Part shown: piece by piece, positions 9,201-16,998 of the stretch
How positions within the stretch are numbered: position 1 is the stretch's first letter
Layout: each line of letters begins with the position of its first letter
Origin: an uncultured Bacteroidales bacterium
GTDB taxonomy: Bacteria > Bacteroidota > Bacteroidia > Bacteroidales > UBA932
DNA: 53,667 nucleotides
Direction: 5' to 3'
Assembly: GCA_900546395.1 (NCBI GenBank)
Contig: URDD01000008.1
Span: 1 to 53,667, forward strand
Program-made: the position numbers and the translations under genes
The notes under the pieces: generated by a model
Seen by the model: the letters and a program-made list of their open reading frames with translations, nothing else
Told to the model about the DNA's origin: nothing
The model's database searches: none

Positions 9201-9416
9201 AATAGTCGCACCGGAAATAGGCTGGCCTTTTACCAATATGCTTGCTCCTGCAAGCGGATTGCCAAGGTCATCTGTTACGGTTCCTGAAACAGTGTGCATC
9301 ACATCTGTCTGTGCGTATGCCAGGAAAGAAACCGCTGCCGTAAAAACCGAGATGGCAGCGGAGCAGAAAACTTTTCTTAAAATGTTTCTGAGTGTGTTTT
9401 TGCCTTTTGTGTTCAT
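6285..9416 (-). CDS. SusC/RagA-family TonB-dependent receptor
   Basis: 1043 residues from the ATG at 9416. I chose this start because a strong promoter at 9441-9472 puts the transcript start near 9434, so the upstream ATG at 9443 cannot be used, and because MNTKGKN leads straight into a signal peptide. In order: signal peptide, carboxypeptidase-like domain (VSGTVTDDLGNPLAGASILV), TonB-box region, plug domain (DVVVVGYGTERKSDLTGSIA through LFIIDGVAVG, the usual SusC signature), then a long beta barrel ending in DISF with the terminal Phe needed for outer-membrane insertion. It imports the ligand bound by the SusD partner, powered by TonB. Upstream lies a TPR-HTH regulator gene on the same strand that could control it. 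Confidence 0.96.
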   Translation of the reverse strand: MNTKGKNTLRNILRKVFCSAAISVFTAAVSFLAYAQTDVMHTVSGTVTDDLGNPLAGASILVKGQPISGATITDIDGNFSIQAPDNSILLVSYIGFKDMKIPVRNKEKVNIIMTENTELLKDVVVVGYGTERKSDLTGSIASVSSEDIKDIPAKSVAEALQGKVAGVMVSKTDGKPGSGSDIVIRGVGSINGLNPLFIIDGVAVGNSTNYNLADIESIEVIKDASAAAIYGSRAAGGVVLITTKKGSYNAKPELSFSARVGFRQLADNYELLGTADYIRVKQAMGENYPIWSDPASLPNTNWTDELYRTGIEQSYNISLTGGSKKFRYYLAGAYDRENGTQIDSYWERISARLNVDYAVVDNVTVGTRIYFARLRSNPYTESFPWVSIPYMNIYNKDGGFAAIPEGIDFSGSNPYAIIKMNHYKSSDILGNADLYVNWKIVKGLELNVTGAARLGGGYDDNYVEANKLGRSPSKDSYTKSLAYNEEYTFTSTLSYGGLFGKHDFRIMVGYEAKNAQYSNLSATANDFPIDNPLSFNLSTNKNKTASGTLSTDRFMSIFGRLNYSFDNRYLLTVNFRRDGSPKFSPKNRWGNFPSVSFGWKISEEPFFRNWEQDWLNLVKPRVSWGILGNDQALASFAYMAAFQNVTQHSFDGSAAVGGYNNIKVVNEDIKWESIYNTDAGIDIEMFRHRLAISFDYYQRITRNMIYALPTPNSSGITQMPSLSNTSTMPVNIGRIDNKGWELLVSYRDNIGNFNYSISANVSQNKNKVIDLGLPTAHIYGGGGHPNTGPKPCRTVNGMPVSSFWGLKTDGLISSQEELDALNANAKAHGHDYYHQRLTGVGDLKYVDLNGDGTINDADCTFIGNPWPDIQYGFSITLGFKGIDFSAFFSGVAGNDIMNLASSYYRSSQESSNTTAEIFKASYFLGNGLTDRPRVMGTDPDNGNASVKDPNFNYQRYSDYLVEDGSYFKLKNITLGYTFPRKWTRKIGMNKLRIYVSGSNLFTVTKFSGLDPEFANSSKTAYGLYTGGTYPQTRMFSAGLDISF

Positions 9417-9440
9417 TGCATTTTCGTTGAATACAGCCGG

Positions 9441-9472
9441 CAAAATTATGCTGAGAAAGTTTCCCCTGCAAA
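9441..9472 (-). promoter_or_regulatory. Promoter of the susC-susD unit
   Basis: On the minus strand TTTG (9472-9469), a 20-base gap, then TAATTTTG (9448-9441) matches the Bacteroidetes -33/-7 consensus. It sets the susC start at 9416 and separates susC transcription from the regulator gene upstream. Confidence 0.75.
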
Positions 9473-9544
9473 AGGAAAGTTTTCATTTTGTCAGAATATG
9501 GTTATTGATAATCAAATGGTTACAATCTTGATTAGCTGAAAGTT

Positions 9545-11218
9545 TTACTTTTGGGATGGAATGTTGCCCTCAATCCTGCCCATAAGCCCTCGAAGGTATA
9601 TGTCAATATTGGTTTCCTTCGGACCCAAGCCGAGTTTCTTTCTTAAGGAACTGTTGAGCTTGTAATATTTGCTTGCACACATGATATTGCCTATCTCCTT
9701 GCCTTTATATCCCATGCAGTACAGACTGCAGTAGCCGATTTCCCAAATGCTGAGACCGCACTTCTTGAGATGCTCGGCGACTTCAGGATGCCTTATGGAA
9801 AATATCAGGCCGAGGGTATTCATATACGTTTCCTTATCCATAGCGATTGACTCTATGAGTCCGGCAGCCTTTGCAGGAGAATAATTGTTTTTGTCGAAAA
9901 GGAGGGTTGCAATGAGTTCATCCAGAACTGAAACCCTGCTTTCGAGCAGTTTTCTTATAGGCTCGTCAATCATTACGCAGTGACTGACCATTTCCGAAAG
10001 CATTTCTTTTTCAGCCACGGCGGAATTGTACATTTCTTCCAGCTTCTTGGTTTTCATACTCTGCTTTCTGTATTTTCTCCTTAACAGGAAGAAGAGAGCC
10101 AGGCCAGCAGTGCTAAGAAGCGAGAATGTAATTATCAATATAGCTCTTCCGGACTTCATTTTATGCAGTTTGACCTGCTTGTCGTAACGTTCTTCGACAT
10201 GTTGGACACTTTCCTGGATTTTGTCCAGATAGATAGAGTCTTTCAGCGCAACGTGTTTTCTGTATGCAGTATAGGCCTGTCTGTAGAGACCAAGCGAGTC
10301 ATAAAGGTTGGCAAGTCTCTGATAGAACATTGAACTGTTTCTGCTTCCGCTCTGTATTTCTGCGTACTTCGACAGATAGACCATCGCAGAGTCCATATAT
10401 CCTCCCTGTAGATATATGTCTGAAATAAGCAGAAGTTTTTTAGAGTCGGAAGGTGATTCCATTTTCTGTATTTCCCGGTTCAGTGCAGCCTTTATTACAT
10501 CGAAGTCATTGTCACTGTCCAGTTTTCCCTTTGCTCTGAAATATCGTATCTTGTCAGTTTCAGACGCATTTTCCCAATACAGGTCTATAGCGTCAAGGCA
10601 TTTCTCGGCATTGTTTCTGTCGCCAAGTTCGATATAGCATCTGGCAGAGCGCAAAGTGGATTCCACGAAGTCAACCATATTGCCTGCCTGGAAGAACATC
10701 CTTCCTGCTTCTGTATAGCACTCCAGTGCATCCTTATAGGCAAAGGCATATTCATAAAGTCTGGCTTTTGAAAAATTAACTTTTCCTTCCAGCATCGGGT
10801 CATCCACTTTTATTGCGTGTTTCCCTGCCTTCACGAAGCAAAGCATTGCCATGTTTTCATTTCCGGCTATGTCGTGGGCCTTGCCGCAATAATAATATGA
10901 AAGGACTTTCTGCTTTTCCGAACCGCGTTTTGAGGAGTAGTATCGTGTAGCGATGCCGATCAGGCTGTCATTCAGTTCTTTCAGTCCTGAAAGGTCGGAA
11001 GCGGCAGAGTATAGCAGTGCAAAGTCAGCCTGCATTTTATCAGAGTCCAGATAGCTTCTGTCGATTTTTTCAAGAATGTGGAATACGCTGTCAGGATGTG
11101 CATACAGATTTTTTTCAGCACTGGCCAGTATCTGTTCTGTCCTGTCGATTCTGCAGCAGGATGCGGCCAGAGAGGCTGCTGCCGCTATACATATAGAAAG
11201 AAAATATGCTCTTTTCAT
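9545..11218 (-). CDS. TPR regulator with one membrane segment and C-terminal HTH domain
   Basis: 557 residues from ATG at 11218 (MKRAYFL), preferred over the ATG four codons upstream because it opens a clean signal sequence; ASCC near residue 21 could be a lipoprotein site. Residues about 30-340 are helical TPR repeats. A membrane segment (ILIITFSLLSTAGLALFFLL) lies near residue 370. A charged coiled-coil-like stretch follows, and the C-terminus resembles a LuxR-type helix-turn-helix (LSIWEIGYCSLYCMGYKGKE, then KYYKLNSSLRKKLGLG). This build, sensor outside and HTH inside, is common beside SusC/SusD pairs in Bacteroidales, and it is the likely regulator of the neighbouring susC-susD unit. The signal it senses is unknown. 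Its 5' end is divergent from the FMN-riboswitch transcript. Confidence 0.8.
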   Translation of the reverse strand: MKRAYFLSICIAAAASLAASCCRIDRTEQILASAEKNLYAHPDSVFHILEKIDRSYLDSDKMQADFALLYSAASDLSGLKELNDSLIGIATRYYSSKRGSEKQKVLSYYYCGKAHDIAGNENMAMLCFVKAGKHAIKVDDPMLEGKVNFSKARLYEYAFAYKDALECYTEAGRMFFQAGNMVDFVESTLRSARCYIELGDRNNAEKCLDAIDLYWENASETDKIRYFRAKGKLDSDNDFDVIKAALNREIQKMESPSDSKKLLLISDIYLQGGYMDSAMVYLSKYAEIQSGSRNSSMFYQRLANLYDSLGLYRQAYTAYRKHVALKDSIYLDKIQESVQHVEERYDKQVKLHKMKSGRAILIITFSLLSTAGLALFFLLRRKYRKQSMKTKKLEEMYNSAVAEKEMLSEMVSHCVMIDEPIRKLLESRVSVLDELIATLLFDKNNYSPAKAAGLIESIAMDKETYMNTLGLIFSIRHPEVAEHLKKCGLSIWEIGYCSLYCMGYKGKEIGNIMCASKYYKLNSSLRKKLGLGPKETNIDIYLRGLMGRIEGNIPSQK

Positions 11219-11307
11219 TATCCTTGTCATGAATTTTCCGGAACAAGATTTCCTGAAGCATCTCCGTTATGCAAGTTTCTCGCCAATCGCCTGCACACGG
11301 ACATGAT

Positions 11308-11338
11308 TTTGTTTTTAACATAAAATGCCATATATTTG
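11308..11338 (+). promoter_or_regulatory. Promoter of the FMN-riboswitch transcript
   Basis: TTTG (11308-11311), a 19-base gap, then TATATTTG (11331-11338) is a perfect Bacteroidetes -33/-7 pair. Transcription should begin a few bases later, just at the first helix of the FMN aptamer. Confidence 0.85.
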
Positions 11339-11346
11339 CATCCGCA

Positions 11347-11500
11347 TCTCTTCAGGGCAGGGTGAAATTCCCGACCGGCGGTAAAGTCCGCGAGCCTCTG
11401 AAAGGACATTGAAAGTCCCGAGGAAGGTTGAACCGTTGAAACTACGGTACCGACAGTAGAGCTGGGCAGTCAGCTGAAAGTCTGGATGGAAGAAGACAGA
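11347..11500 (+). promoter_or_regulatory. FMN riboswitch (RFN element)
   Basis: The conserved core blocks occur in order: CTTCAGGGCAGGGTGAAATT, CCCGACCGGCGGTAAAGTCC with GCGAGCC, then CCGACAGT, and AAAGTCTGGATGGAAGAAGA. The closing helix P1 pairs TCTTC (11349-11353) with the GAAGA stretch near 11489-11496. The P6 loop between GAC (11452-11454) and GTC (11480-11482) is enlarged by a small extra hairpin AGCTG/CAGCT (11460-11464 with 11471-11475). FMN riboswitches usually repress riboflavin synthesis or uptake genes when FMN is plentiful. Here the first gene downstream is a TonB-dependent receptor, not a rib gene. Confidence 0.95.
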
Positions 11501-11579
11501 GCAGAATGTATTTCCGGATAAGCGCAGCATAAATGTTGTGTTCCGGAGTTATAGATATGTGTGTTTATTTCTATGTGTG

Positions 11580-11621
11580 CCTTGAATTGTATGCTGTAAA
11601 GCAACGGTTTAAGGTTTTTTT
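11580..11621 (+). terminator. Probable riboswitch-controlled terminator overlapping the receptor's ribosome-binding region
   Basis: CCTTGAA (11580-11586) can pair with TTTAAGG (11608-11614, one G-T pair). An inner GCT-GTAA-AGC hairpin and seven T residues at 11615-11621 complete a terminator-like structure. It ends two bases before the receptor ATG at 11624, so it could stop transcription or hide the start site. A second inverted repeat, TCCGGA at 11513-11518 and 11542-11547, lies between aptamer and terminator and may take part in the switch. The mechanism is inferred. Confidence 0.55.
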
Positions 11622-11623
11622 AT

Positions 11624-14026
11624 ATGAAATCAGCACATATTGTATCACTAATAGTTTTTCTGGGCTGTATAATGTTTCTGCCTGCTCTGGCAGCCGCTCC
11701 GGAGAAAATACCTTTTAATATTGCTTCCGGTTCTCAGGACTTCTCTCCTGCAGATTCATTGTTCTGGAAAGGTGACAGTCTGACAATCAGGGAAATAACA
11801 GTGTCAGCCTCTTTCGAAAATCCCAAAAGTTCTCCACTGCGGCTCAGTACTGTATCTTCGGACATGATAAAGGAAGCAGCTTCAGCCCGGACTTATCCTG
11901 AACTTCTCAAATCTGTTCCTGGGCTTTATGCCACTTCGGAATCAGGCAGTTATGGTGATGCCCGTCTGAATATCAGAGGTTTCCGGCAGGAAAACATTGC
12001 AATTCTTCTTAATGGGGTCCCCATTTCAGGACTTACTTCCGGTTCTATGTACTGGAACAACTGGATGGGACTGGCAGATGCTACTTATGCCATTCAGGTC
12101 CAGAAAGGGGTGGGGTCTTCAATGCTTTCAGACAGTTCGGTCGGAGGTTCTGTCAATATAATGACTTCCGCACCTTCGGAAAATATGGAAGCGGAAGCCG
12201 GATTCAGCGGTTCGGCTTTCGGAACTTTCAAGGGATATATCTCATACAGCAGCGGTATCCTTCCCCGCGGCTGGGCATTCAGCCTTATGGCATCCTATGT
12301 CGGAGGAAAAGGTTATGTCGATAGGACAAATGTAGATTCTTATGCATATATGTTCAGTCTGAGCAAGATATTGGGAAAATACAATACGCTGGTTTTCACT
12401 TCTTTGGGTTCTCCTGAAAAGCATGAGCAGCGCTCCGCCAGACTCAGTGCGGAAGAAGTGGCCGTATACGGTCTGAAATATAACAAGAACTGGGGATGGA
12501 GGGACGGAAAACCTTATAATCTTAACAAGAACAATTATTTCAAGCCATATTTTCTCCTTCAGCATCTTTACCGGAAAAACAAGGTGTCAATGACCAACTC
12601 GCTCTACCTTGCCATAGGAGACGGGGGCGGACGCTGGAGCGAATCCAAAGGGACTCCAATATCTTCATTCAGGACTGCTGACGGACAGGTGGACTGGACA
12701 TCGGCACTGGAGTCAAATGAGTGGATATCTCCTGAGGGGCCTTCTGCAATGAATGTGCTTTCTGACTTCAGGGCCGGTCATACACAGGCCGGAGCTGTGG
12801 TTTCCGCAGCGGTTGATGTGAGGAAGGGATGGAATATCGGAGCCGGAATGCATTACCAGTATTATTCCACTTGGGAGCATGAAGTGATAACAGACTTGCT
12901 GGGGGCTGATTTCTGGTATGAGGACTATGCTTCAAAGTCTCTTGCCGGAACGGCCGGACGCAATCCTGTAAAAAGAGTCGGAGACAGGGTAAGGACAGAC
13001 AATGGCCGGACCATTCATCATGGAACTCTTTATGTTTCCGCTTCTTATGCATCTGAAAAACTCAATGCAAATCTCGGTCTTTCCGTTTTCGGAAGTATGA
13101 ACCGCAGGTGGGATAGCTACAATTATTATGGCGGAGATATAAGAAGCGACGGGGTTTCAGGGGCAGGATTCAGTGCAAAAGGAGGCCTGCTGTACAAGCC
13201 GTCTGCCGGTCACAGCATCTATCTTAACGGTGGATATTACAGCAGAATGCCTTATTTCGGAACATTTTTCGCTTCAGGAAACAATGAGCCGTCAAAAGAC
13301 GTACGCAACGAGCGGAATATCCTGGGAGAGCTGGGTTACAGATATGTTTACAACAGAGGAGGAGTGGAACTTACCGCATATGCGGCATATTGGAAAAACC
13401 GTACTCTTATGTCCAACCCTTACAAGCCAAAGGAAGAAGATGAAAGCAGATTTATGATTACCGGACTGGATGCTTTCCATTACGGCGCTGAACTTGAAGC
13501 CTTTCATAATTTTACCAGGTGGTTCCGCCTTTCAGCCTGGGCCTCTATTGGAGACTGGCGTTGGAAGAACAATGTAAGTGCCACAATATACGATGATTAT
13601 ACATCGCAGCCGATAGAAACAGTCAATGTATATTGTGACGGTCTGCCTGTAGGAGACGCTCCTCAGACGCAGGTCGGAGCATCAGCTAAGTTCAGCTTGC
13701 CTGCCGGATTCGGTATATCTGCTTCCTGGAGGTTCAATGACAGGATGTATGCCGATTTTGATCCTGCAGACAGGACCTCGGCAGATGATATGGCAGCTTC
13801 ATACCGTATTCCGTCATATCATCTGCTGGATATGACGGCTGACTGGAAACATTCTTTCAGAAAGGGTTTTTCTTTGTCAGTCTTTGCTGCAGTATCCAAT
13901 CTGTTGGATACTATGTATATAGAGCGCGGAAAAGACGGTACTTCACATGATTTGGAGTCATTCCGCGGATTCTGGGGATTCGGGCGAAGTTTTTCGTTCG
14001 GTCTGCGGATGGCTTTCGGGAAATAA
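11624..14026 (+). CDS. FMN-riboswitch-controlled TonB-dependent receptor, candidate flavin importer
   Basis: 800 residues. A signal peptide (to about residue 25, ALAAAPEK) is followed by a TonB-box-like REITVSAS near residues 56-63. A plug domain follows at about 70-180 (LLKSVPGLYATSES, LNIRGFRQENIAILLNGVPI, GSSMLSDSSVGGSVNIM), and then a 22-strand-type barrel to the end. It has no carboxypeptidase-like N-terminal domain and no SusD partner, so it belongs to the small-molecule TonB receptors (vitamin or siderophore type) rather than the SusC class. It is the first gene after an FMN riboswitch. The parallel is the TPP-controlled OMR1 receptor for thiamin and the B12-controlled BtuB. The substrate riboflavin or another flavin is inferred from regulation alone. 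sufB begins 36 bases downstream. Confidence 0.85.
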   Translation: MKSAHIVSLIVFLGCIMFLPALAAAPEKIPFNIASGSQDFSPADSLFWKGDSLTIREITVSASFENPKSSPLRLSTVSSDMIKEAASARTYPELLKSVPGLYATSESGSYGDARLNIRGFRQENIAILLNGVPISGLTSGSMYWNNWMGLADATYAIQVQKGVGSSMLSDSSVGGSVNIMTSAPSENMEAEAGFSGSAFGTFKGYISYSSGILPRGWAFSLMASYVGGKGYVDRTNVDSYAYMFSLSKILGKYNTLVFTSLGSPEKHEQRSARLSAEEVAVYGLKYNKNWGWRDGKPYNLNKNNYFKPYFLLQHLYRKNKVSMTNSLYLAIGDGGGRWSESKGTPISSFRTADGQVDWTSALESNEWISPEGPSAMNVLSDFRAGHTQAGAVVSAAVDVRKGWNIGAGMHYQYYSTWEHEVITDLLGADFWYEDYASKSLAGTAGRNPVKRVGDRVRTDNGRTIHHGTLYVSASYASEKLNANLGLSVFGSMNRRWDSYNYYGGDIRSDGVSGAGFSAKGGLLYKPSAGHSIYLNGGYYSRMPYFGTFFASGNNEPSKDVRNERNILGELGYRYVYNRGGVELTAYAAYWKNRTLMSNPYKPKEEDESRFMITGLDAFHYGAELEAFHNFTRWFRLSAWASIGDWRWKNNVSATIYDDYTSQPIETVNVYCDGLPVGDAPQTQVGASAKFSLPAGFGISASWRFNDRMYADFDPADRTSADDMAASYRIPSYHLLDMTADWKHSFRKGFSLSVFAAVSNLLDTMYIERGKDGTSHDLESFRGFWGFGRSFSFGLRMAFGK

Positions 14027-14030
14027 TGAG

Positions 14031-14038
14031 TATCTTTG
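14031..14038 (+). promoter_or_regulatory. Bacteroides-type -7 element before sufB
   Basis: TATCTTTG lies 24 bases before the sufB ATG, in the short gap after the receptor gene. No good -33 element is placed 19-21 bases upstream. It suggests that sufB can be transcribed without reading through the riboswitch, while read-through would still link the two. Confidence 0.45.
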
Positions 14039-14062
14039 CAAGTTATCATATAATCGTAAAAA

Positions 14063-15499
14063 ATGACAGAAAAGAATATATTGGATGACATCACCGAAAA
14101 AGAGTATGAGCACGGCTTTGTCACTGACGTGGAGCAGGAGTTCATACCTAAGGGATTGAATGAAGATGTCATAAGGCTGATTTCAGCCAAAAAGAACGAG
14201 CCTCAGTGGCTCCTTGATTTCCGCCTTGATGCATTTCGCAGATGGCAGAAAATGAAAATGCCCAAATGGGTCCATCTTGATATTCCTGAGATAGATTTCC
14301 AGGATATAATATATTACGCAGCACCTAAGAAGGACAGTGACAGGCCGAAGGAAATAGACCCCGAACTGGAGCAGACTTTCGAGAAACTGGGTATTCCAAT
14401 CCACGAGAGGGCTGCGCTTGCAGGGGTGGCGGTAGATGCCGTATTTGACTCTGTATCAGTAAAGACTACATTCAGGGAGGCTCTTTCTGAAAAAGGCATT
14501 ATATTCTGTTCCTTCTCAGAAGCCGTTCAGGACCATCCTGACCTGGTAAGAAAATACCTGGCTTCGGTAGTTCCGGTTGGTGACAATTATTTTGCGGCTC
14601 TCAACTCGGCAGTGTTCAGTGACGGATCCTTCTGTTATATTCCAAAGGGAGTCCGTTGTCCTATGGAGCTTTCAAGCTACTTCAGAATCAACGCCCGTGG
14701 AACAGGACAGTTTGAGAGGACGCTCATAGTCGCTGACGAAGGTTCGTATGTAAGCTATATGGAAGGGTGCACTGCTCCGATGAGGGATGAAAACCAGTTG
14801 CATGCGGCGGTAGTGGAGATTGTTGTCGAGAAAGATGCCGATGTGAAGTATTCTACAGTACAGAACTGGTATCCCGGTGATGCTCAGGGACGTGGAGGTA
14901 TCTTCAACTTCGTGACAAAGAGAGGTATATGCAAGGGAGAAGGCAGCCATTTGTCCTGGACTCAGGTCGAGACGGGGTCTGCCATTACCTGGAAATATCC
15001 AAGTACAATATTGAAGGGAGATAATTCTTCCTCTGAGTTTTATTCAGTAGCTGTCACCAACAATTTCCAGCAGGCTGATACTGGAACAAAAATGATTCAT
15101 GCCGGGCGGAATACGAAAAGCCGTATTGTAAGTAAAGGCATTTCAGCAGGACACAGCCAGAACAGTTACAGGGGACTTGTCAAAATGCTTCCTGGTGCTG
15201 ACAATGCAAGGAACTTTTCCCAGTGCGACAGTCTTCTTATAGGTGACAGGTGCGGTGCCCATACATTCCCGTTTATAGAGAATGCAAATGATTCTGCAGT
15301 AGTGGAGCATGAGGCTACCACTTCAAAGATAAGTGAGGACCAGCTTTTCTACTGTAACCAGAGGGGAATAGGACCGGAAGATGCAGTCGGACTGATTGTG
15401 AACGGGTATGCAAAAGAGGTGCTGTCGAAACTTCCTATGGAGTTTGCTGTCGAAGCGCAGAAACTTCTGCAGGTGTCGCTTGAAGGGTCGGTAGGTTAA
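14063..15499 (+). CDS. sufB: Fe-S cluster scaffold protein SufB
   Basis: 478 residues, full length for SufB. It belongs to the SufBC2D complex, which assembles iron-sulfur clusters in the cytoplasm. Family blocks visible include RCPMELSSYFRIN, YVSYMEGCTAPMRDENQLHA, VQNWYPGD, and FSQCDSLLIGDRCGAHTFPF with Cys388 at the place of the essential E. coli Cys405. VEHEATTSKISEDQLFYCNQ and RGIGPEDAV follow. It is the first suf gene here and is followed not by sufC but by a PnuC-family transporter, then sufC and sufD. The cysteine desulfurase SufS and SufE are not in the window. Confidence 0.97.
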   Translation: MTEKNILDDITEKEYEHGFVTDVEQEFIPKGLNEDVIRLISAKKNEPQWLLDFRLDAFRRWQKMKMPKWVHLDIPEIDFQDIIYYAAPKKDSDRPKEIDPELEQTFEKLGIPIHERAALAGVAVDAVFDSVSVKTTFREALSEKGIIFCSFSEAVQDHPDLVRKYLASVVPVGDNYFAALNSAVFSDGSFCYIPKGVRCPMELSSYFRINARGTGQFERTLIVADEGSYVSYMEGCTAPMRDENQLHAAVVEIVVEKDADVKYSTVQNWYPGDAQGRGGIFNFVTKRGICKGEGSHLSWTQVETGSAITWKYPSTILKGDNSSSEFYSVAVTNNFQQADTGTKMIHAGRNTKSRIVSKGISAGHSQNSYRGLVKMLPGADNARNFSQCDSLLIGDRCGAHTFPFIENANDSAVVEHEATTSKISEDQLFYCNQRGIGPEDAVGLIVNGYAKEVLSKLPMEFAVEAQKLLQVSLEGSVG

Positions 15500-15548
15500 C
15501 GGAAGAAGGCAGGGCTCTTCCTTTTTATGGATAAATATTTGATTTTAG

Positions 15549-16208
15549 ATGACTGATTTTCTGAATTATACATTGTTTACTATCGGGTCTGACATGCCGG
15601 TGCTCCTTATAGATGTCATTACATCTGTTTTAGGACTTACCTGTGTGTTTATGGCCGGAAGAAACAATAAATATAACTTTTGGGTAGGGTATTTCTATAC
15701 CTTCGCCCTTTTTCTGATGTTCTGGAACAAGCATCTGTACGCATCGCTGCTTCTTCAGCCAATATCATTGGGTATCAATCTTCTGGGACATTACAGGTGG
15801 ACTCATCCCCGTAAGGATGAAGAGAGTTCTCAGGATAGCGGGGCATTGAAGGTCACTATGCTTACATGGCCTCAGAGGATTATGTCCGTGGTATCTGTGT
15901 TCATTTTGGCGGGAATTTGGGGATGGCTTTTGAGCCAGCTGGGCAATAAATGGTTCCCTGAAGCTTTCCCTTCTGATCCTATTCCATATCTGGATGCTTG
16001 CGTGACTGTCCTGATTCTTGTGGCACAGCTGCTTGCGGCACTGAAAAAGTGGGACTGCTGGATAGCATGGTTGTTGGTAAATATAACGCAGATGGCTCTG
16101 CATATTTCTGTGGGCCACGTATTTATGCCTATAGTTTCCGGGCTTTACCTGATTAACGGAGCTGTGTCTCTTTTCAACTGGTACCGCCTGTACAGAAAGG
16201 CAGCATAA
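15549..16208 (+). CDS. PnuC-family vitamin transporter inside the suf operon, candidate flavin permease (PnuX-like)
   Basis: 219 residues and about seven membrane segments, typical for the PnuC family. The signature W-x-x-W-x-x-x-N is present as W171-I-A-W174-L-L-V-N178. The family's early conserved region around NFWVGYFYTFALFLMFWNKH and the C-terminal YLINGAVSLFNWYR are also visible. PnuC proteins move unphosphorylated vitamins by facilitated diffusion: nicotinamide riboside (PnuC), thiamin (PnuT) or riboflavin (PnuX/RibM). The gene lies between sufB (49-base gap) and sufC (34-base gap) on the same strand. The operon's first gene is an FMN-riboswitch TonB receptor, so riboflavin is the most likely substrate. 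Sequence alone does not exclude thiamin or nicotinamide riboside; no TPP or NAD riboswitch is seen. Confidence 0.85.
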   Translation: MTDFLNYTLFTIGSDMPVLLIDVITSVLGLTCVFMAGRNNKYNFWVGYFYTFALFLMFWNKHLYASLLLQPISLGINLLGHYRWTHPRKDEESSQDSGALKVTMLTWPQRIMSVVSVFILAGIWGWLLSQLGNKWFPEAFPSDPIPYLDACVTVLILVAQLLAALKKWDCWIAWLLVNITQMALHISVGHVFMPIVSGLYLINGAVSLFNWYRLYRKAA

Positions 16209-16242
16209 TTTTTTAGGAAAAAACAGAAAAACATATAGAGAT

Positions 16243-16998
16243 ATGTCAAACAACGATATATTGTTGAAAATAGAGGGTCTCAAGGCCCGTGTTGAGGAAA
16301 AGGAAATCCTCAAAGGTGTTGACCTTGAAATAAGGAAAGGAGAGATTCATGCTGTGATGGGACCGAACGGTGCAGGAAAGAGCACTCTTTCTGCGGTTCT
16401 GGCAGGCAAGCCTAATTTTACTGTGACAGATGGTTCTGTAATGTTTATGGGAAAGGATCTCTTGAAAATGTCTCCTGAGGAGCGTTCATGGGCAGGTATT
16501 TTCCTTTCGTTCCAGTATCCTGTGGAAATTCCCGGTGTGTCCATCACCAATTTCATGAAGACGGCTGTAAATTCGCGCCGTCAGGCAGATGGGCTGGAGC
16601 CTCTCAAAGCAGCAGAGTTCCTGAAGCTTATGAAGGAAAAGATGGCTTTTGTGCAGATGAAGCAGGAGTTCGCAAAAAGGGAAGTGAATGTGGGGTTTTC
16701 CGGAGGAGAGAAGAAGCGTAATGAAATATTCCAGATGGCTATGCTTGACCCGGTACTGTCTATTCTTGATGAGACGGACAGCGGACTGGACGTGGATGCA
16801 TTGAGGATAGTTGCACAGGGTGTCAACACTCTCCATACGCCTCAGAAGGCTTCCATAATCATCACACATTATCAGAGGTTATTGGAATATATAGTTCCTG
16901 ATGTGGTCCATGTCCTGAAAGACGGTCGAATCGTCAAGACAGCCGGAAAGGAACTTGTAGCGGAAATAGAGGAGAAGGGATATGACAGTATCAACTGA
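16243..16998 (+). CDS. sufC: Fe-S assembly ATPase SufC
   Basis: 251 residues, an ABC-type ATPase without membrane domain. Walker A is GPNGAGKST near residue 40, the ABC signature is GFSGGEKKRNEI near residue 148 (the form typical of SufC), and Walker B is LSILDETDSGLD near residue 174, followed by the H loop in IIITHYQRLL. SufC dimerises on SufB and SufD and drives cluster formation. Its 3' end overlaps the sufD start by 17 bases, so the two are translationally linked. Confidence 0.97.
   Translation: MSNNDILLKIEGLKARVEEKEILKGVDLEIRKGEIHAVMGPNGAGKSTLSAVLAGKPNFTVTDGSVMFMGKDLLKMSPEERSWAGIFLSFQYPVEIPGVSITNFMKTAVNSRRQADGLEPLKAAEFLKLMKEKMAFVQMKQEFAKREVNVGFSGGEKKRNEIFQMAMLDPVLSILDETDSGLDVDALRIVAQGVNTLHTPQKASIIITHYQRLLEYIVPDVVHVLKDGRIVKTAGKELVAEIEEKGYDSIN

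Noticed and set aside
11533..11718. Small open frame between the riboswitch and the receptor as a leader peptide
   Set aside because: It runs on into the receptor gene in another frame and has no leader-peptide features.
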